From positions 22,755,201-22,815,200 of the forward strand of contig NC_092670.1 in NCBI RefSeq assembly GCF_964355755.1: DNA of 60,000 bases, read 5' to 3'. Position 1 is the first letter of the stretch. Each line of letters begins with the position of its first letter. Made by a program: the position numbers and the translations under genes. A model generated the notes under the pieces. That model was not told the DNA's origin. It made no database searches and was given only the letters and a program-made list of their open reading frames with translations. The stretch is from Antedon mediterranea (lineage: Eukaryota > Echinodermata > Crinoidea > Comatulida > Antedonidae). This document shows, one piece after another, positions 20,896 to 33,020 of the stretch.

Positions 20896-21079
20896 ATAAA
20901 GCTCTGTCTACACTATCAAACTAGTATGATGTGCCCAAATATGGTGCTGATATGCCCAAATATGGTAGTGATATGCCGAAATATGGTAGTGATATGCCTA
21001 AATATGGTAGTGATATGCCCAAATATAGTAGGTATATGACATCCTGTCCATATAAGTTTGATGTGTAGACAGCTTTAAA
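20896..21079 (+). mobile_element. TA-type MITE with five inner 21-bp units
   Basis: TA flanks AAGCTCTGTCTACACTATCA at the left and ends TTTGATGTGTAGACAGCTT then TA. Between them a 21-bp unit (ATGCCCAAATATGGTAGTGA type) is repeated five times, more than in other copies. The frame across it reads as a repeated NMVVIC peptide, which is an artefact. Confidence 0.92.
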
Positions 21080-21154
21080 AAAAAATCTGTACACATAAAT
21101 CTGTTTTCTTCAGTCAGTACTGAATCCTGTCACAATGGTGAACACTACAGCCAG

Positions 21155-21210
21155 CCCTTATTCAAAGGAAACCCCTATTAAAGGCACACTTTTTTTGAGT
21201 TCTGAAGTTA
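21155..21210. repeat. Weak relic of GTGTCCCC family
   Basis: CCTTATTCAAAGGAAACCCC and TATTAAAGGCACACTTTTTT resemble the family core but are diverged. Confidence 0.3.
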
Positions 21211-21280
21211 TCACTAACCTACTACCTATACTTTTCTTCCACGATCTAATCGGAAAGCTGGTGACAATGCTTTTTCTTTC

Positions 21281-21360
21281 ACTACTCCACAGATCCGGAA
21301 CGAGCTTCCTGTCGATTTAAGAGAAGCGAATTCGGCACGCAAACTTTTCTTTTTAATTAA
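21281..21360 (+). pseudogene. Possible LINE reverse-transcriptase C-terminal scrap
   Basis: The frame from 21281 reads TTPQIRNELPVDLREANSAR then KLFFLIN, like the LP..LR.A....F...L ending of many non-LTR retrotransposon ORFs. Only about 25 codons are visible, so this is tentative. Confidence 0.35.
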
Positions 21361-24300
21361 TGCCAGTATTGTTAGGTGCTCTGTTATTTGTAGGGCGCCA
21401 TTTAAAAACTTTCATAGAATAGAATAGCTGAGACATTTGTATCTATATCATGCATACCGCCCTCTAGTGTGTAATATTTACAGTTTTTGTTTTTCTACAG
21501 TGAAGTACTGTAGTATTTTAATGTTGGTGGTGTGTGTGTGTACAATCTCCCATAGGTCTAACTAAATGACTCATAGCAATACTGTATCTATGACTTCACG
21601 TCTAATAAATCTGATTACTTTACACATATACACTGTTATAATGATAATATTCACAGTCATTCTGTATAGGCCTAGTATGAACATTTTTTAAAATGCTTTT
21701 TTTTTTTCATCTCAATTCTGCCATTTCTTTCTGTTTAGTTACACTTTTGGTTAGCTTTTTTAATCATGTGGCACCACACAACACAAAGCCATCATGCTTG
21801 GCAGCGTAAAATTGTGTAAAATAGTAGAAGGCGTCATGTTGCTATACACGAGAGGTGCCATGTCGCAAGACGAGAAATGTAACACTAACAGTAATGATGA
21901 ATTCTCTGGCATTCACAGCATTGTTTTCCGTCCTTTTCTTTCTTTTTTTTTGCTGTTTTTTATGCTGTAATTAATTTGTCTGTGCTTTATTAATTATTTA
22001 AGCCTTGCATTGTTACATCAATATTATTGAAAATCTCTGTAGCCTTGTAGTACAACAAACTACATTGCTGGCATTTCAGTTGATTAAAATTTAATTTTTA
22101 ATGATTTTTTTGTGTAAACTATTTGTGTTTGGAACTGTTATGCATTCCTATTCTTCTCTCTCCAAAAAATTAAATGTTTTATGTTAGCATGGATGTAATA
22201 TTTTTGGTGGTTTAATATCATATTTCTCATAATTTAATTTTTAATCATTTTTTTTTGTGTAAAACTATTTGAGTTAAGACATTCCTATTCTTCTCTATTC
22301 AGAAAATAAACTTAATTTTTATTTTAGCTTGGATATAATATTGTTTGGTGATTTAATATCATATTTCTCATAAAGCTTTGATGTCCCTGAATGAAATGTG
22401 ACATTTTTTGGTTTGATATCATTCCTCTCTAGACGAAGTAATCTAAAACTTTACTTTTACAATTAGCTTTGACGCAACTAAAATATGTTTTTTTTTTTAC
22501 TTCTCATAAAGTTTGTCTGATTTGAACTAGAAATGTTGCTATTATTGCTGATGAGCGAAATATGTAAAGGCGTGAAATACATTAGCGTAATGCCAAAACT
22601 TGTTTTACTGTTACAGATTACATTAGAGAAATGTCAGATCCGATGTGATGGCCATTAACGCAGAATATTTTAAACTACGTCGTTCATGTTGCCTCGAGTA
22701 TTGGTGTTAGCTACAGCGTCACTAAAAACTAAAAATATCTCGACTGACTTATTAGCGCCAACGTGAAGCGTAAAATATTTATTGTATTTTCTTTATTCAT
22801 AGAAATAACAATACAAAATTTGACATACTGTAGTACAATGCAATATATCTTATTTTGTTATACAAGTTTAAATTGGGAAATTGATTAAAATTATTAAATT
22901 CATGAAAATGTTTTTTTCTATAGTTTGTTGGTACTACTAAATCCAATAAATAATGATAATAATAATAATAAAAATAATAATAATAAAAACATATTCTTAA
23001 GTTTGTTCAACTTTGTAGTAGTTTCCAGAATGTTGTGAAATTCTGATTTTTCAAAAGCATCATTTATAATTTTTCCAAATGCATCATTTGTATTCTTTAT
23101 AATAGCTTTTTGTTGTTGCGAAGATATTTCATAGATAACCCTATTAATTCATAAAAGGTCACGTCCAAGCATCAAAGGTCAGATATAATGGGAATGAATA
23201 ATCATAGCCAGAGGGGTAGCTAACTTGCAATGGTACCATATGCTCTGTACGCTATATCACGACAGCAAAACAGGTCAAACTCGTCACACGTATACCGGTT
23301 GATGAACGCGTTAAATTCCGATACAACTAACGATCTTTATTTCTGACAACTTTAATGAAACATACATGAACCGTGAAGCGTGCAACTCCGCACGGGCCAA
23401 TTAAGTATCATTATTTGAATTTGGTCGTTAGCGTACGATTTTTTGAATATTGTGTCAGGTGCAGAATAAATTCAAGTAATATAGCTACCAAGGCTAAGAT
23501 AGAAAAAAATATTAGGTTACTGATATGATCATGCCTGATTAGACATCTGCCAATTCATTGGTCTAAATAATGTATAGTTCCATTTTATAAAGATTAGTAA
23601 CATCGTTAATGTTTAATGATTGACGAGAGGGACTTTTAATGTTTCTATTTGGAAAAATTATTAATTTTATTTCATAAGATCATTAGCTTTGTCAGTTGCA
23701 TTCAACTGTGGGTATTTTGCTTTAAGAAATATCTCAATTTGATAATTATATATAATAATATAAGTATTTATTAAATTTATGCTTTAATTTAAATTTGTTC
23801 AATTGTATTACATAGTTTGCGCAATGAAACCCATAAATTTCCTCATGTAAATATTATTTGAATCCCCCAAAACATTGATTTTATTTTTTGTAATATTGTC
23901 AAATTATCTTAGTTAGGTTCCTCTGTTTGTAGAAGCGTAATGACATTCTAGAAAAGCGGGAAAAAATGAAATTAATTGAAATTGAGTTATTTCAAATATT
24001 ATGTTTCAATAAGTCAGACATTTTAAAAATAAATTTATAGTTATAATTTAGAACTCATTTTGAAACAGTCACTTTAATTGATTGTCAAAACAATCGTGAC
24101 AAATGTCGAAGGTTAACCATAAACTCGCTTCCCCTCCGAGTGGGAGCGCCGTTCACACCGACATGCCTTATTGCCAATAGGTTGTTCAACCCAACTCAGA
24201 CAGGAATTTTATCTATTTTATGATCTCTGCAATGTATCGGTTACAGTGCCTATGGTTCTGTCAATGATCTGCTAGCCTTATGGCGAGGGATCTGATAGCT

Positions 24301-25149
24301 ATATCTTTTGCCAATTGAAATATAAAAAACAACTTATATACTTGTCAACACATTTTAAATTGTGGTTTGAAAAACATTTGCATTTACCTTTTACATAACA
24401 GTTTTGGTTACATACAAATTTTATATATTTTTTACAAGGCATTTCCGCAACCCCATTATACATATATTTATACATAGGCCTAGTATATACACATTATATA
24501 TATATACTTGATACATATTCTTACATACATACATGTTTACATTTTACATACATGTATACATAATACATTTTACATATAATTATACCTTTTTAAATTATAA
24601 ATTTTTACATACAATGTGACATATACACTTATTAAAGTATACATTTTACATATATGTTTTATATTCCTTTTATTTTATATTTACTATTCTAAAATACATT
24701 TTCTATTATTTTAATTGATTTCAAGTTAATATTGCGTCTATCTCAAAATGTATAATTTATCATATAAAATGATAATTAACAGGCATATCCGCAAAAACAT
24801 TTATATTACTTATTCTTTAAAGAAACAATATTTTATTATTAATATTTCTGTTTTTTATTTTCTGTCATTATTTATGTTAAACACATTGCATTGTTTCAAT
24901 TATACCATTTACTATTAATGTGTAACACCATTCCATCAATATTGAATAATAATATTAATATTTAAACCCCTTTAACATTGAAAGTTGTGAGAAACTTTTA
25001 GACTAGAGCATTGCGTTTAAAAAATTAATATAATTAATATAGGATTCAATGATATGCAGAGCCACTTGATATGGTAAACATCTTAATTTAATAAAATATA
25101 TTTCATCAAAATAGTCTTCCAGACTATATAAGAAAAAAACTATCTATTT
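21361..25149. other. AT-rich intergenic DNA without genes
   Basis: No exon-like frames or known domains. It holds an imperfect duplication near 22080-22380 (TTTAATATCATATTTCTCAT at both parts), a short AAT microsatellite (22948-22988) and a TACATA-rich stretch (24460-24680). Confidence 0.5.
22948..22988. repeat. AAT/AAAT microsatellite
   Basis: Runs of ATAATAATAATAATAAAAAT with one interruption. Confidence 0.85.
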
Positions 25150-25638
25150 TGTTGGTACTGTACAGAAGAACACAAAACGTCGCTAGAACACAAAACGATG
25201 TCTATAGACGTGAAATCCCGTTTGTTTGACGCATACATAGCAAGTATTTTCTTATATAACAGTGAACTCTGGGTACTAAACAAAAAATTACAAGAGAGTA
25301 TAGATATATATCACAGGAAAATGTTGCGAAAGATGATAGATATTAACAGATAGAGTGTGTAACACGAAAATATACGAGATAACAAAACAAGAAGAATGGA
25401 GTAAAAGAATTAAACGAAGGAGACTAAAATGGTATGGACACATAATTAGATTACCGGATGATACCCCAATCAAACAAACAATGAAGGAAACTAACAGGAA
25501 AGTAAAACTGGATGAATCAAATAAAGAAAGACTTACAAGGACTAGTAGACACTAACACAATAACAAACCATCCTGCCATAAACAGAAAAAAATGGAAACA
25601 AATTGTGGAAAGTGTAATGTCGGAAGACGGAAAACGTT
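25150..25638 (+). pseudogene. Decayed LINE reverse transcriptase, C-terminal end
   Basis: Three successive frames match the end of a non-LTR retrotransposon polyprotein. The first (25174 to a TAG near 25353) contains SRLFDAYIASIFLYNSELW. The second (25355 on) contains EEWSKRIKRRRLKWYGHIIR and LPDDTP. The third (about 25510-25638) contains NQIKKDLQGL and RKKWKQIVESVMSEDGKR and ends at TAG, the natural end of such ORFs. At least one stop and two frame shifts separate them, so it is inactive. No 5' part or endonuclease is seen upstream. Confidence 0.82.
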
Positions 25639-25684
25639 AGCAACAACAACACAACACTGTACAGAAGACATTTTAGAAAAAAAA

Positions 25685-25833
25685 ACAAAGCTCTGTCTAC
25701 ACTATCAAACTATTTTGACAAAAAAAAGTGTGATGTGCCCAAATATGGTAGTGATATGCCCAAATATGGTAGTGATATGCACAATTATGGTAGTGATATC
25801 ACATCATCATGTCTATACATTTTTTTTGTCACA
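25685..25833 (+). mobile_element. TA-type MITE copy, right end truncated
   Basis: Starts AAGCTCTGTCTACACTATCA and has three 21-bp inner units (GCCCAAATATGGTAGTGATA type), but breaks off after TTTTTTTGTCACAT without the right terminus. Confidence 0.88.
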
Positions 25834-28800
25834 TCCCCATGGTCAGATTTTTTAAAGGTGAAAAATTGTTTAAAAAGGCCTTCTAGAAATTCGAAGGGTA
25901 AGAAGGACAGTACAACCTATTCAGACCATTCCTTCCTTTCCCAAACACCCTTTATTTAAGTGACCCCTGATAATTATAGTTCACACTGAATGAAAGGTGG
26001 CGTTATGTTAACTAATGGAGAATCATAGAAATAATGAATTTGTTTATTTATTTATTCGGTATATAAAAAATATATTACAAAACGACAGTCAAGGACTGAA
26101 ATGAATTGTATTACAAATATATAAAAATGTCCCGGTATTCCATTCCGTGAAACTTAATAAGTGGGGATGTAGCTTAATTTGAGAGGAAATACGCACACCT
26201 GCTGTGCCACCCTCTTTGCCATTGACTTCACACTCCTCCTACATGATAAAGAAAAACTTTTGCAATTAAACCACTCCAAAGTACAGTGAAAAATGTGACC
26301 ACGGCGTATTTGTGTATAGTTTCAATACAGGAAGCATTACTTGTGTAACAAGAGGCCAATGTACATGCACTCTACTTCATGTGGTTTTCTTATTAAACTT
26401 GCATGTAGTGTGAAAGGAAAGGAAAGCGAAGGTAATATAGATTAACCGACTTAACACAATTGGAGAACATGGATTATGCTATTGTTATGGGATAACCTCT
26501 TGGGAAAGCTAGATTTTCATATCTTTCAGACAAACACATCGTAACCCTTTGTACACTATTTTTTAATTCATTTTGTTTTATGAGTACAGAAATGAATGCA
26601 ATATTGTTAAACTGGACAAACATTGTTTTCTGGTTTGTTTGGTAGCATTGTTAGACGTTTCACCTTATCTTTGAGAAAAAAAAACTTTTGTTCCTGTCAA
26701 TTTTTTTTTTTTTCAGAATGAAAAGGAGATTATTTTGTTTATCTTTTTGTGAGAAATACCGACCTTGTCGTAAACATATTTAGCTTTTTTTTGGCTCTTG
26801 AATTATAATACCCTGTGTTCCCCAACATTCAAAACGGATAAACGTCCTTGGTCATTAGATATTTATATTACTAACATTTACTACACTGTACTTGCACTTA
26901 TATAATATACTTTATTCAACAACCAATGTTGTAATTCATTGTAACTGTATAATGCATGAGACACATGACACAAACCATCCTATAAAAGCTTGATGTGAAA
27001 TACAACATGTGCCATAAAACAAGCAATGAAACGCAACCCATCGATATACTGATTAATTTCAGAAAAGAACGAATATTATACAAAATAAACCATTATGACA
27101 TTTATGTATATCGTTTGCCTGACATGCAAATAGAATATGCACTTTTTGCTACAGGCTTAAATGAATCTGCAAGTGGGGAAATTGCTCAAACTAAGACTTG
27201 AACTCAGATTTGTATAGTTTAGGCAAGAAACCCTTGTTTCTTCACCATGCAATCCTTAAGATATATAAGATGAAATATGAAAAACACAAAATATTTATTC
27301 GTTTTTATTGTTACATAAAATGTAATTAACGTCTAAAAATACAACAGACACACACAAATTTTGTTAACATCATAACATTCATTTACGATTTAATGCATTC
27401 TTGACATAACAGAGAAAATGACAAAAACATTGTTAAAACGAGCATAATTGTAAATTGTAAGCGTTCTGAAATTCATAACCGCCGTCATTTTACGATTTAA
27501 CATTATTGTAACATGCACGTAATTTAAGCTCAATAATTATTTTTGCGTGGTGACATTCAATCAGCTGACCTAATTTGAATGATTTAAGTTTTTCAAACTG
27601 TGTTTTATTATAGTAACAGTTGTTTGAATGTATAAATTAAGCTCCAATCTTTACTGTAGTTGTGCGGCTGATCATGATTAAAAAAGGTCTGCTGTTTTTT
27701 TATGACGAGTGAGTCACAAATTTATTTTAAACAAAAATGAAACATTTTCCCAATTAATACCGCTTATCATACGGTAGGACTTAGGTAATGCAGAAACCCT
27801 CCTTTGGGACATCCCTATTCTCATGATACGAACAATAAAGAGGAAAATATGTTTTTACAAGTAAACCTATCCTTATTCAGAGGACACCCCTATTAAGTGG
27901 GAACTTTGTTGGTTCCCAAAAATGTCTTAATAGGTATTCTACTGTATGCATGTATCTTTAAAATTAGATTTTAATTTTATATCTCCATGATTATTGTATG
28001 AGGATAAAGTATGGCGTGACCTTACCAAACTGTATTGTAGCTATAAGAAATATGCCAAATTGGGGTAATTGCAGAAGCTATCATAACGCCCATTTGTTTG
28101 TAATCATGCTCAGTTGCTTTGTAGTCTCTGTATGTGCGGTATGGTCATAAAAGTCCCTAGTGTTTTTTGCAAGTAAATGTTATGGGGATAGTTAACCACA
28201 ATTTGTGGAATTTTATTGGAATAAAAGAAAAACAGATTTCAGGAAATAAACTTGTTGTATGTTTCGTCTGTCATTAATTTACTTAATTCGAAATTCAAAG
28301 CTTTTATTTGTATTTTAGTTTTGAACTTTCTGGTTGCTTGTCTGTGTGTGCTGTGATTTGTCATTCACACCTCATTAGCTGGTGAAACACAGATTTTATG
28401 GCAATACCACAGTGTATTCTGGCAACCTTTTATCGATAAAACATTTACCTCTTAACCCCAAGATGTTGTAACACCTGCATATACATTCAAATATGGTATT
28501 TGTTAGGTTGTTATTGAGGTAAAAGGTAGGAAAAGTACTGTAATATTATTTTAATAATTAATAGGGTAAATATATGTCTTGGAGCATATGGCTTGGAGGC
28601 AATTTTCAGTTCTTAAGGATGAAAATCACAGTATTACAATAGGCCTGCTATTTCGTAAACTATAACCTCCTCATAGGAGGTGCAACATGACCCCTTTATA
28701 CCTTGTTCATCACAGTTACTATGAAATAAGTTTTACTTGATTTGTCGTAGGAGAGAGATTCCTGCAGACTTGCCACTGGCTAATTCTTGATTGCATCCTA

Positions 28801-28968
28801 TCTTTATCCCTCTCTCCCCAGCCCCACATTTCATCAATCCTGACCACACCTATGCTTCTTTTACTCAATGGTGTTAGGTTTTTTTGTCTTTCAAAATCAG
28901 AATAGAAAGTCATTATTTTTGTCACTCAGTTTTGGCTGAAACCTCCGGAATAGAATCTTTTATCATTA
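25834..28968. other. AT-rich intergenic DNA without genes
   Basis: A relic of the GTGTCCCC family lies at 27790-27950 and a weaker one at 25880-25975. The open frame at 26995-27201 has no recognisable domain or splice context. Nothing else is supported. Confidence 0.5.
27790..27950. repeat. Relic of GTGTCCCC family
   Basis: Contains CCCTCCTTTGGGACATCCCT, CAGAGGACACCCCTATTAAG and AGGTATTCTACTGTA. Confidence 0.6.
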
Positions 28969-29059
28969 ATATATATATTTATATATATATATATTTATAT
29001 ATATATATATTTATATATATATATATTTATATATATATATATTTATATATATATATATT

Positions 29060-29090
<31 letters not shown>

Positions 29091-29127
29091 ATTTATATAT
29101 ATATATATTTATATATATATATATTTA
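28969..29127. repeat. (AT)n array with 16-20 bp TTT-phased superstructure
   Basis: About ten blocks of TTTATATATATATATA-type sequence. The TTT interruptions recur every 16-20 bases, so this is a higher-order repeat rather than a plain (AT)n tract. Confidence 0.9.
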
Positions 29128-31384
29128 ACATATTTTACCATATTTGCACATGTTCTGTTGATTTGTCATGAACTACACCAACATACAACATTAATGTTTG
29201 CAGTTATTACTACTTAAAGTGCGTGTTAAGATCATGATACATCGTCGTGGATTGCGATCGCGGTTTGGTATCACATGATTGGTTGAAAGATGCCCTCACA
29301 AGCGATGAGGTTTTCATGTAAATCTTTCGTCACCTCAGCGGTCTGCCGTCTTTACTGCTTGTTAGTATTTTCACAGAATCTTGTTGTTTACTGTAAGTTC
29401 ATTTTACGGCTTTTGTTGACAGATTTTTACTAATCCAATAGCCAAACACTGTCAGGATTTCTGTCTTACAACATCCATTTTCATCGCGTTGAAACGTTGT
29501 AGTATACACAGACTGAACATATTTACTGATAAATTGTCTCGTAACATCTCAATGTTTTAATACACACAAATCTTCACAAGCTTTTGTCTGGAAATAACAT
29601 TTTTTTTTTCGAAAATACATGAAAGAAAATTTGATGACAACGTTATCTTATAAAATATATAGATATTTCTTTTCTTTTTGAATAACTTGGATATTGCCTT
29701 AATTTATTTCTGAAAGAAGAAAAAAATCAAGTAAAGAGAAGTAAAAATCATTGTAACCACTACTGGTCAATGCAGTCCCCTTCTATCTGAATAGGAATGT
29801 CCCTTGCAGAGGTGTCATCTGGTGTTTTCCAGAAAATAACCCCTTTGTAATGACACCATATTAAAAAACAATTGCTATACATATTTTTATTTGCATGTAT
29901 TTTGATGTCCTGTATTGCATATATTTATCAAAGAAATTCAATGTCAACAAAAGTTTTTATCATCAGAAATGTAGGTTGAAATTATGATTCCGATCATGTC
30001 ATATTTTAATCATTACTCCAATTCCCAGGCAGCTAGATATCTAGTTTCATAACTTTGAAATTTAATACTAAATCTAGATTCTAAAAATTGAGAAGAAGCC
30101 ATTAAAATCTAGAGTTTTATGAAACATATACAGAAAATAATGGAAACTGGTGTTTAGTTGCAGAATGCGTATAATGACACAATATTTAATTCATTATAGA
30201 ATACAAAAGTTGAAAATAATGACTATTTGTAATAATTATGATGTATCATCATTATCTATCGAAGGCTACCTTTATAACTCGTATTTTATGCACAAACAAA
30301 TCATCAATATGACCTTTTGTTTTATGATGCGCTACTTGGCTACATAGCTGTCGAGTCAAAAAGTCATTCTTTGCATGCTCAGAATCATAACCATGCGTAG
30401 ATTGGCTATTAGACTGAATTAAATGTGTAGTTACATGGCACGTGAGGAAAAGGAAAGGTCATCATAGCGCCACAAACTTCAAACAAAAAGATCTTCGCAT
30501 GTACAAGAGTGTTTCGTAACCATGTACACGCTAGGTTCAGGTACGTGCTCTTGATCATTGTATTGTATTACGCTTAGTGCTCCCAATGGAAGAAGAAAGG
30601 ATGTGTTCAAATTCAGGAATATTGTGGTTCTGACTTTAATGCTACAAATGTCTAGTCTACGTATATTTATTGGTATAGTCTGTAGTCTACCTATATCTGT
30701 AGTATCATGGTTTACATTTAATTTTGTTTCAAGTTACAAACCAACTACCGGTATTGAAAAACCTAATCTCATTACTTCTTACTTCTCAAACTTTATTCCA
30801 ATTTCTATTAATTTTCTTTTCTGTCTGCCAGGATATTTTTGTTTTTGATTTTTCAAAAACAGATAACTAATCTCTCCATAGAAATTTAAATATATTTTAG
30901 TGTAGTAAAAATAGTACCATGCTATTACAGAACTATCTTACATGATTCCAGTGTACTCTGTAAAATGTTATCAGAATTAAGTCAACCGTGAAATTACCAA
31001 TTAAAACTACTAATTTACAGCTAAAAATATTTTGAAAAATATCATCTTACTGTCTGTGTAATTGAATGACACAGACCAAAAGTGTAAAACATTCGATTAC
31101 AAAAAGTAATTTGTGCTCACAATTGTGGTAAACTTAAATAAATTAAATATAATTTGTATCATTTTTTACACCTCAATTATCATATTGGTATACCGCAGGA
31201 TAAAAGGAGAAATAACACTTCTTTTTTTTTTCAGAATAGTTATTTTTGGTAAAAGAACAAATAAGAAGTATTCCTGCTAAGGTATTTAAGAATTTAAAAA
31301 TTATTTTCCTTAAAATTTTGACAATTTAGTTTTTAGAATTTACAGTACAGAAAAATTACTTGTACTACCCTATGCTAAAACACA
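29128..31384. other. AT-rich intergenic DNA without genes
   Basis: A faint GTGTCCCC relic is at 29775-29855. The frame at 30558-30848 is hydrophobic but matches nothing I know, and no splice or promoter context supports it. Confidence 0.5.
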
Positions 31385-31775
31385 TCTAGTGTAGCCTGAA
31401 GTTGAGTGCTCCTTGGATTGTGGAGTACAAGTTTTAATACAGCTAAAAAGGTTGAGTACAGTACCCTGGAGTTGAATACAGCAGCGAGTTCAATAAACTA
31501 CAATCTGAATTTTAAGTATAGGCTAGTTGAATAGGTCCTAAAGTTGAGCACATCCTGACATTGAATACAGTCTGACATTTAGTACAGCCTGACATTTAGT
31601 ACAGCCTGACATTGAGTACAACCTGACATTGAGTACAGCATGACATTGAGTACAGCCTGACATTGAGTACAGTCTGACATTGAGTTTTGTCTGATTTTGA
31701 ATACTGCCTAAAGTTGATTACAGCTTGAAGTTGAGAGTTAGAGGGTGTTTGAGTACAGCCTGAAATTTAGTACAG
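31385..31775. repeat. Degenerate 17-bp tandem repeat
   Basis: The core (31551-31690) has about eight copies of TACAGCCTGACATTGAG. Older, diverged copies (for example CTGAAGTTGAGT) extend it to both sides. Confidence 0.85.
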
Positions 31776-32344
31776 TGAGGAAATAAGTAAAATTCTAAAC
31801 TATACTGTACTCAATGTAAGATGCATTATATATTTTCAATAACAAGTAACAAGAATCTACTCTATTAATCCATCCACACTAAATGTATCATACCTTTCAA
31901 AGACAAGTGCCCACAATAAATGAGATGTTTTGCATTGTTTGTCTTAATCATCTCCATAAAGGTTCTGTGGTAATTGGTCGGTATAGTTTAGCATGCGTTC
32001 AAATATATCTATCTTCACCTACTGGTTCAGACCTTTCTGGTCTAGCCTTTCCATATGGAATGTCTTTCTGGTTTTGTATATTTAATTTGATCTTGACCAT
32101 TTCTTTGTCTTTCAACTTGCCCATAAGCCAACACAACATAAATCCCACTTGTGTCTAAATGGTCGGTACTTTGGAATAACACATATATCTATCTTCACCA
32201 CTGGTAAGGCACTGGTCTTTTTTGCTTTTGTATATTTTTGTAGAATCTCAACCATTATAAATTTTATAGAATCTTTCAACTACTTTTGGAACACAACAGA
32301 GATCACTGATTTTGTCTAGGCATATGTATAGTTTACATAGCAAA

Positions 32345-33020
32345 TCTATCTTCACCTAGGCCTAGTAACTGATGCAGCCACTACTCTTCTTATTCTTCAC
32401 CAGGCCTAGTAACTGATGCAGCCACTACTCTTCTTATTCTTCACCTAGGCCTAGTAACTGATGCAGCCACTACTCTTCTTATTCTTCACCAGGCCTAGTA
32501 ACTGATGCAGCCACTACTCTTCTTATTCTTCACCAGGCCTAGTAACTGATGCAGCCACTACTCTTCTTATTCTTCACCTAGGCCTAGGCCTAGTAACTGA
32601 TGCAGCCACTACTCTTCTTATTCTTCACCAGGCCTAGTAACTGATGCAGCCACTACTCTTCTTATTCTTCACCAGGCCTAGTAACTGATGCAGCCACTAC
32701 TCTTCTTATTCTTCACCAGGCCTAGTAACTGATGCAGCCACTACTCTTCTTATTCTTCACCAGGCCTAGTAACTGATGCAGCCACTACTCTTCTTATTCT
32801 TCACCTAGGCCTAGTAACTGATGCAGCCACTACTCTTCTTATTCTTCACCAGGCCTAGTAACTGATGCAGCCACTACTCTTCTTATTCTTCACCTAGGCC
32901 TAGTAACTGATGCAGCCACTACTCTTCTTATTCTTCACCAGGCCTAGTAACTGATGCAGCCACTACTCTTCTTATTCTTCACCTAGGCCTAGTAACTGAT
33001 GCAGCCACTACTCTTCTTAT
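32345..33020. repeat. 15-copy 44-bp minisatellite with AGGCCTAG junctions
   Basis: The unit holds AGTAACTGATGCAGCCACTA and CTCTTCTTATTCTTCACC. Copies are almost identical. The junction is either CACCAGGCCTAG or CACCTAGGCCTAG, with one longer CACCTAGGCCTAGGCCTAG. Confidence 0.95.

Larger units (their letters stand above)
18825..20897. other. 3' flank of SLC25A19-like gene and AT-rich intergenic DNA
   Basis: The first few hundred bases are probably 3' UTR, with a doubled CATGGTAACT motif near 18840 and 18872. Then come a three-copy 73-bp repeat and a small hairpin. No other gene is seen. Confidence 0.5.

Noticed and set aside
20749-21039. Open frame with repeated NMVVIC peptide
   Set aside because: It is the translation of the MITE's 21-bp inner repeat; the same happens at 25592-25855.
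28884-29171. Frame with Ile/Tyr repeats
   Set aside because: Translation of the (AT)n array.
30558-30848. Hydrophobic 96-codon frame as a membrane protein
   Set aside because: AT-rich sequence gives hydrophobic residues by default; no conserved motif.
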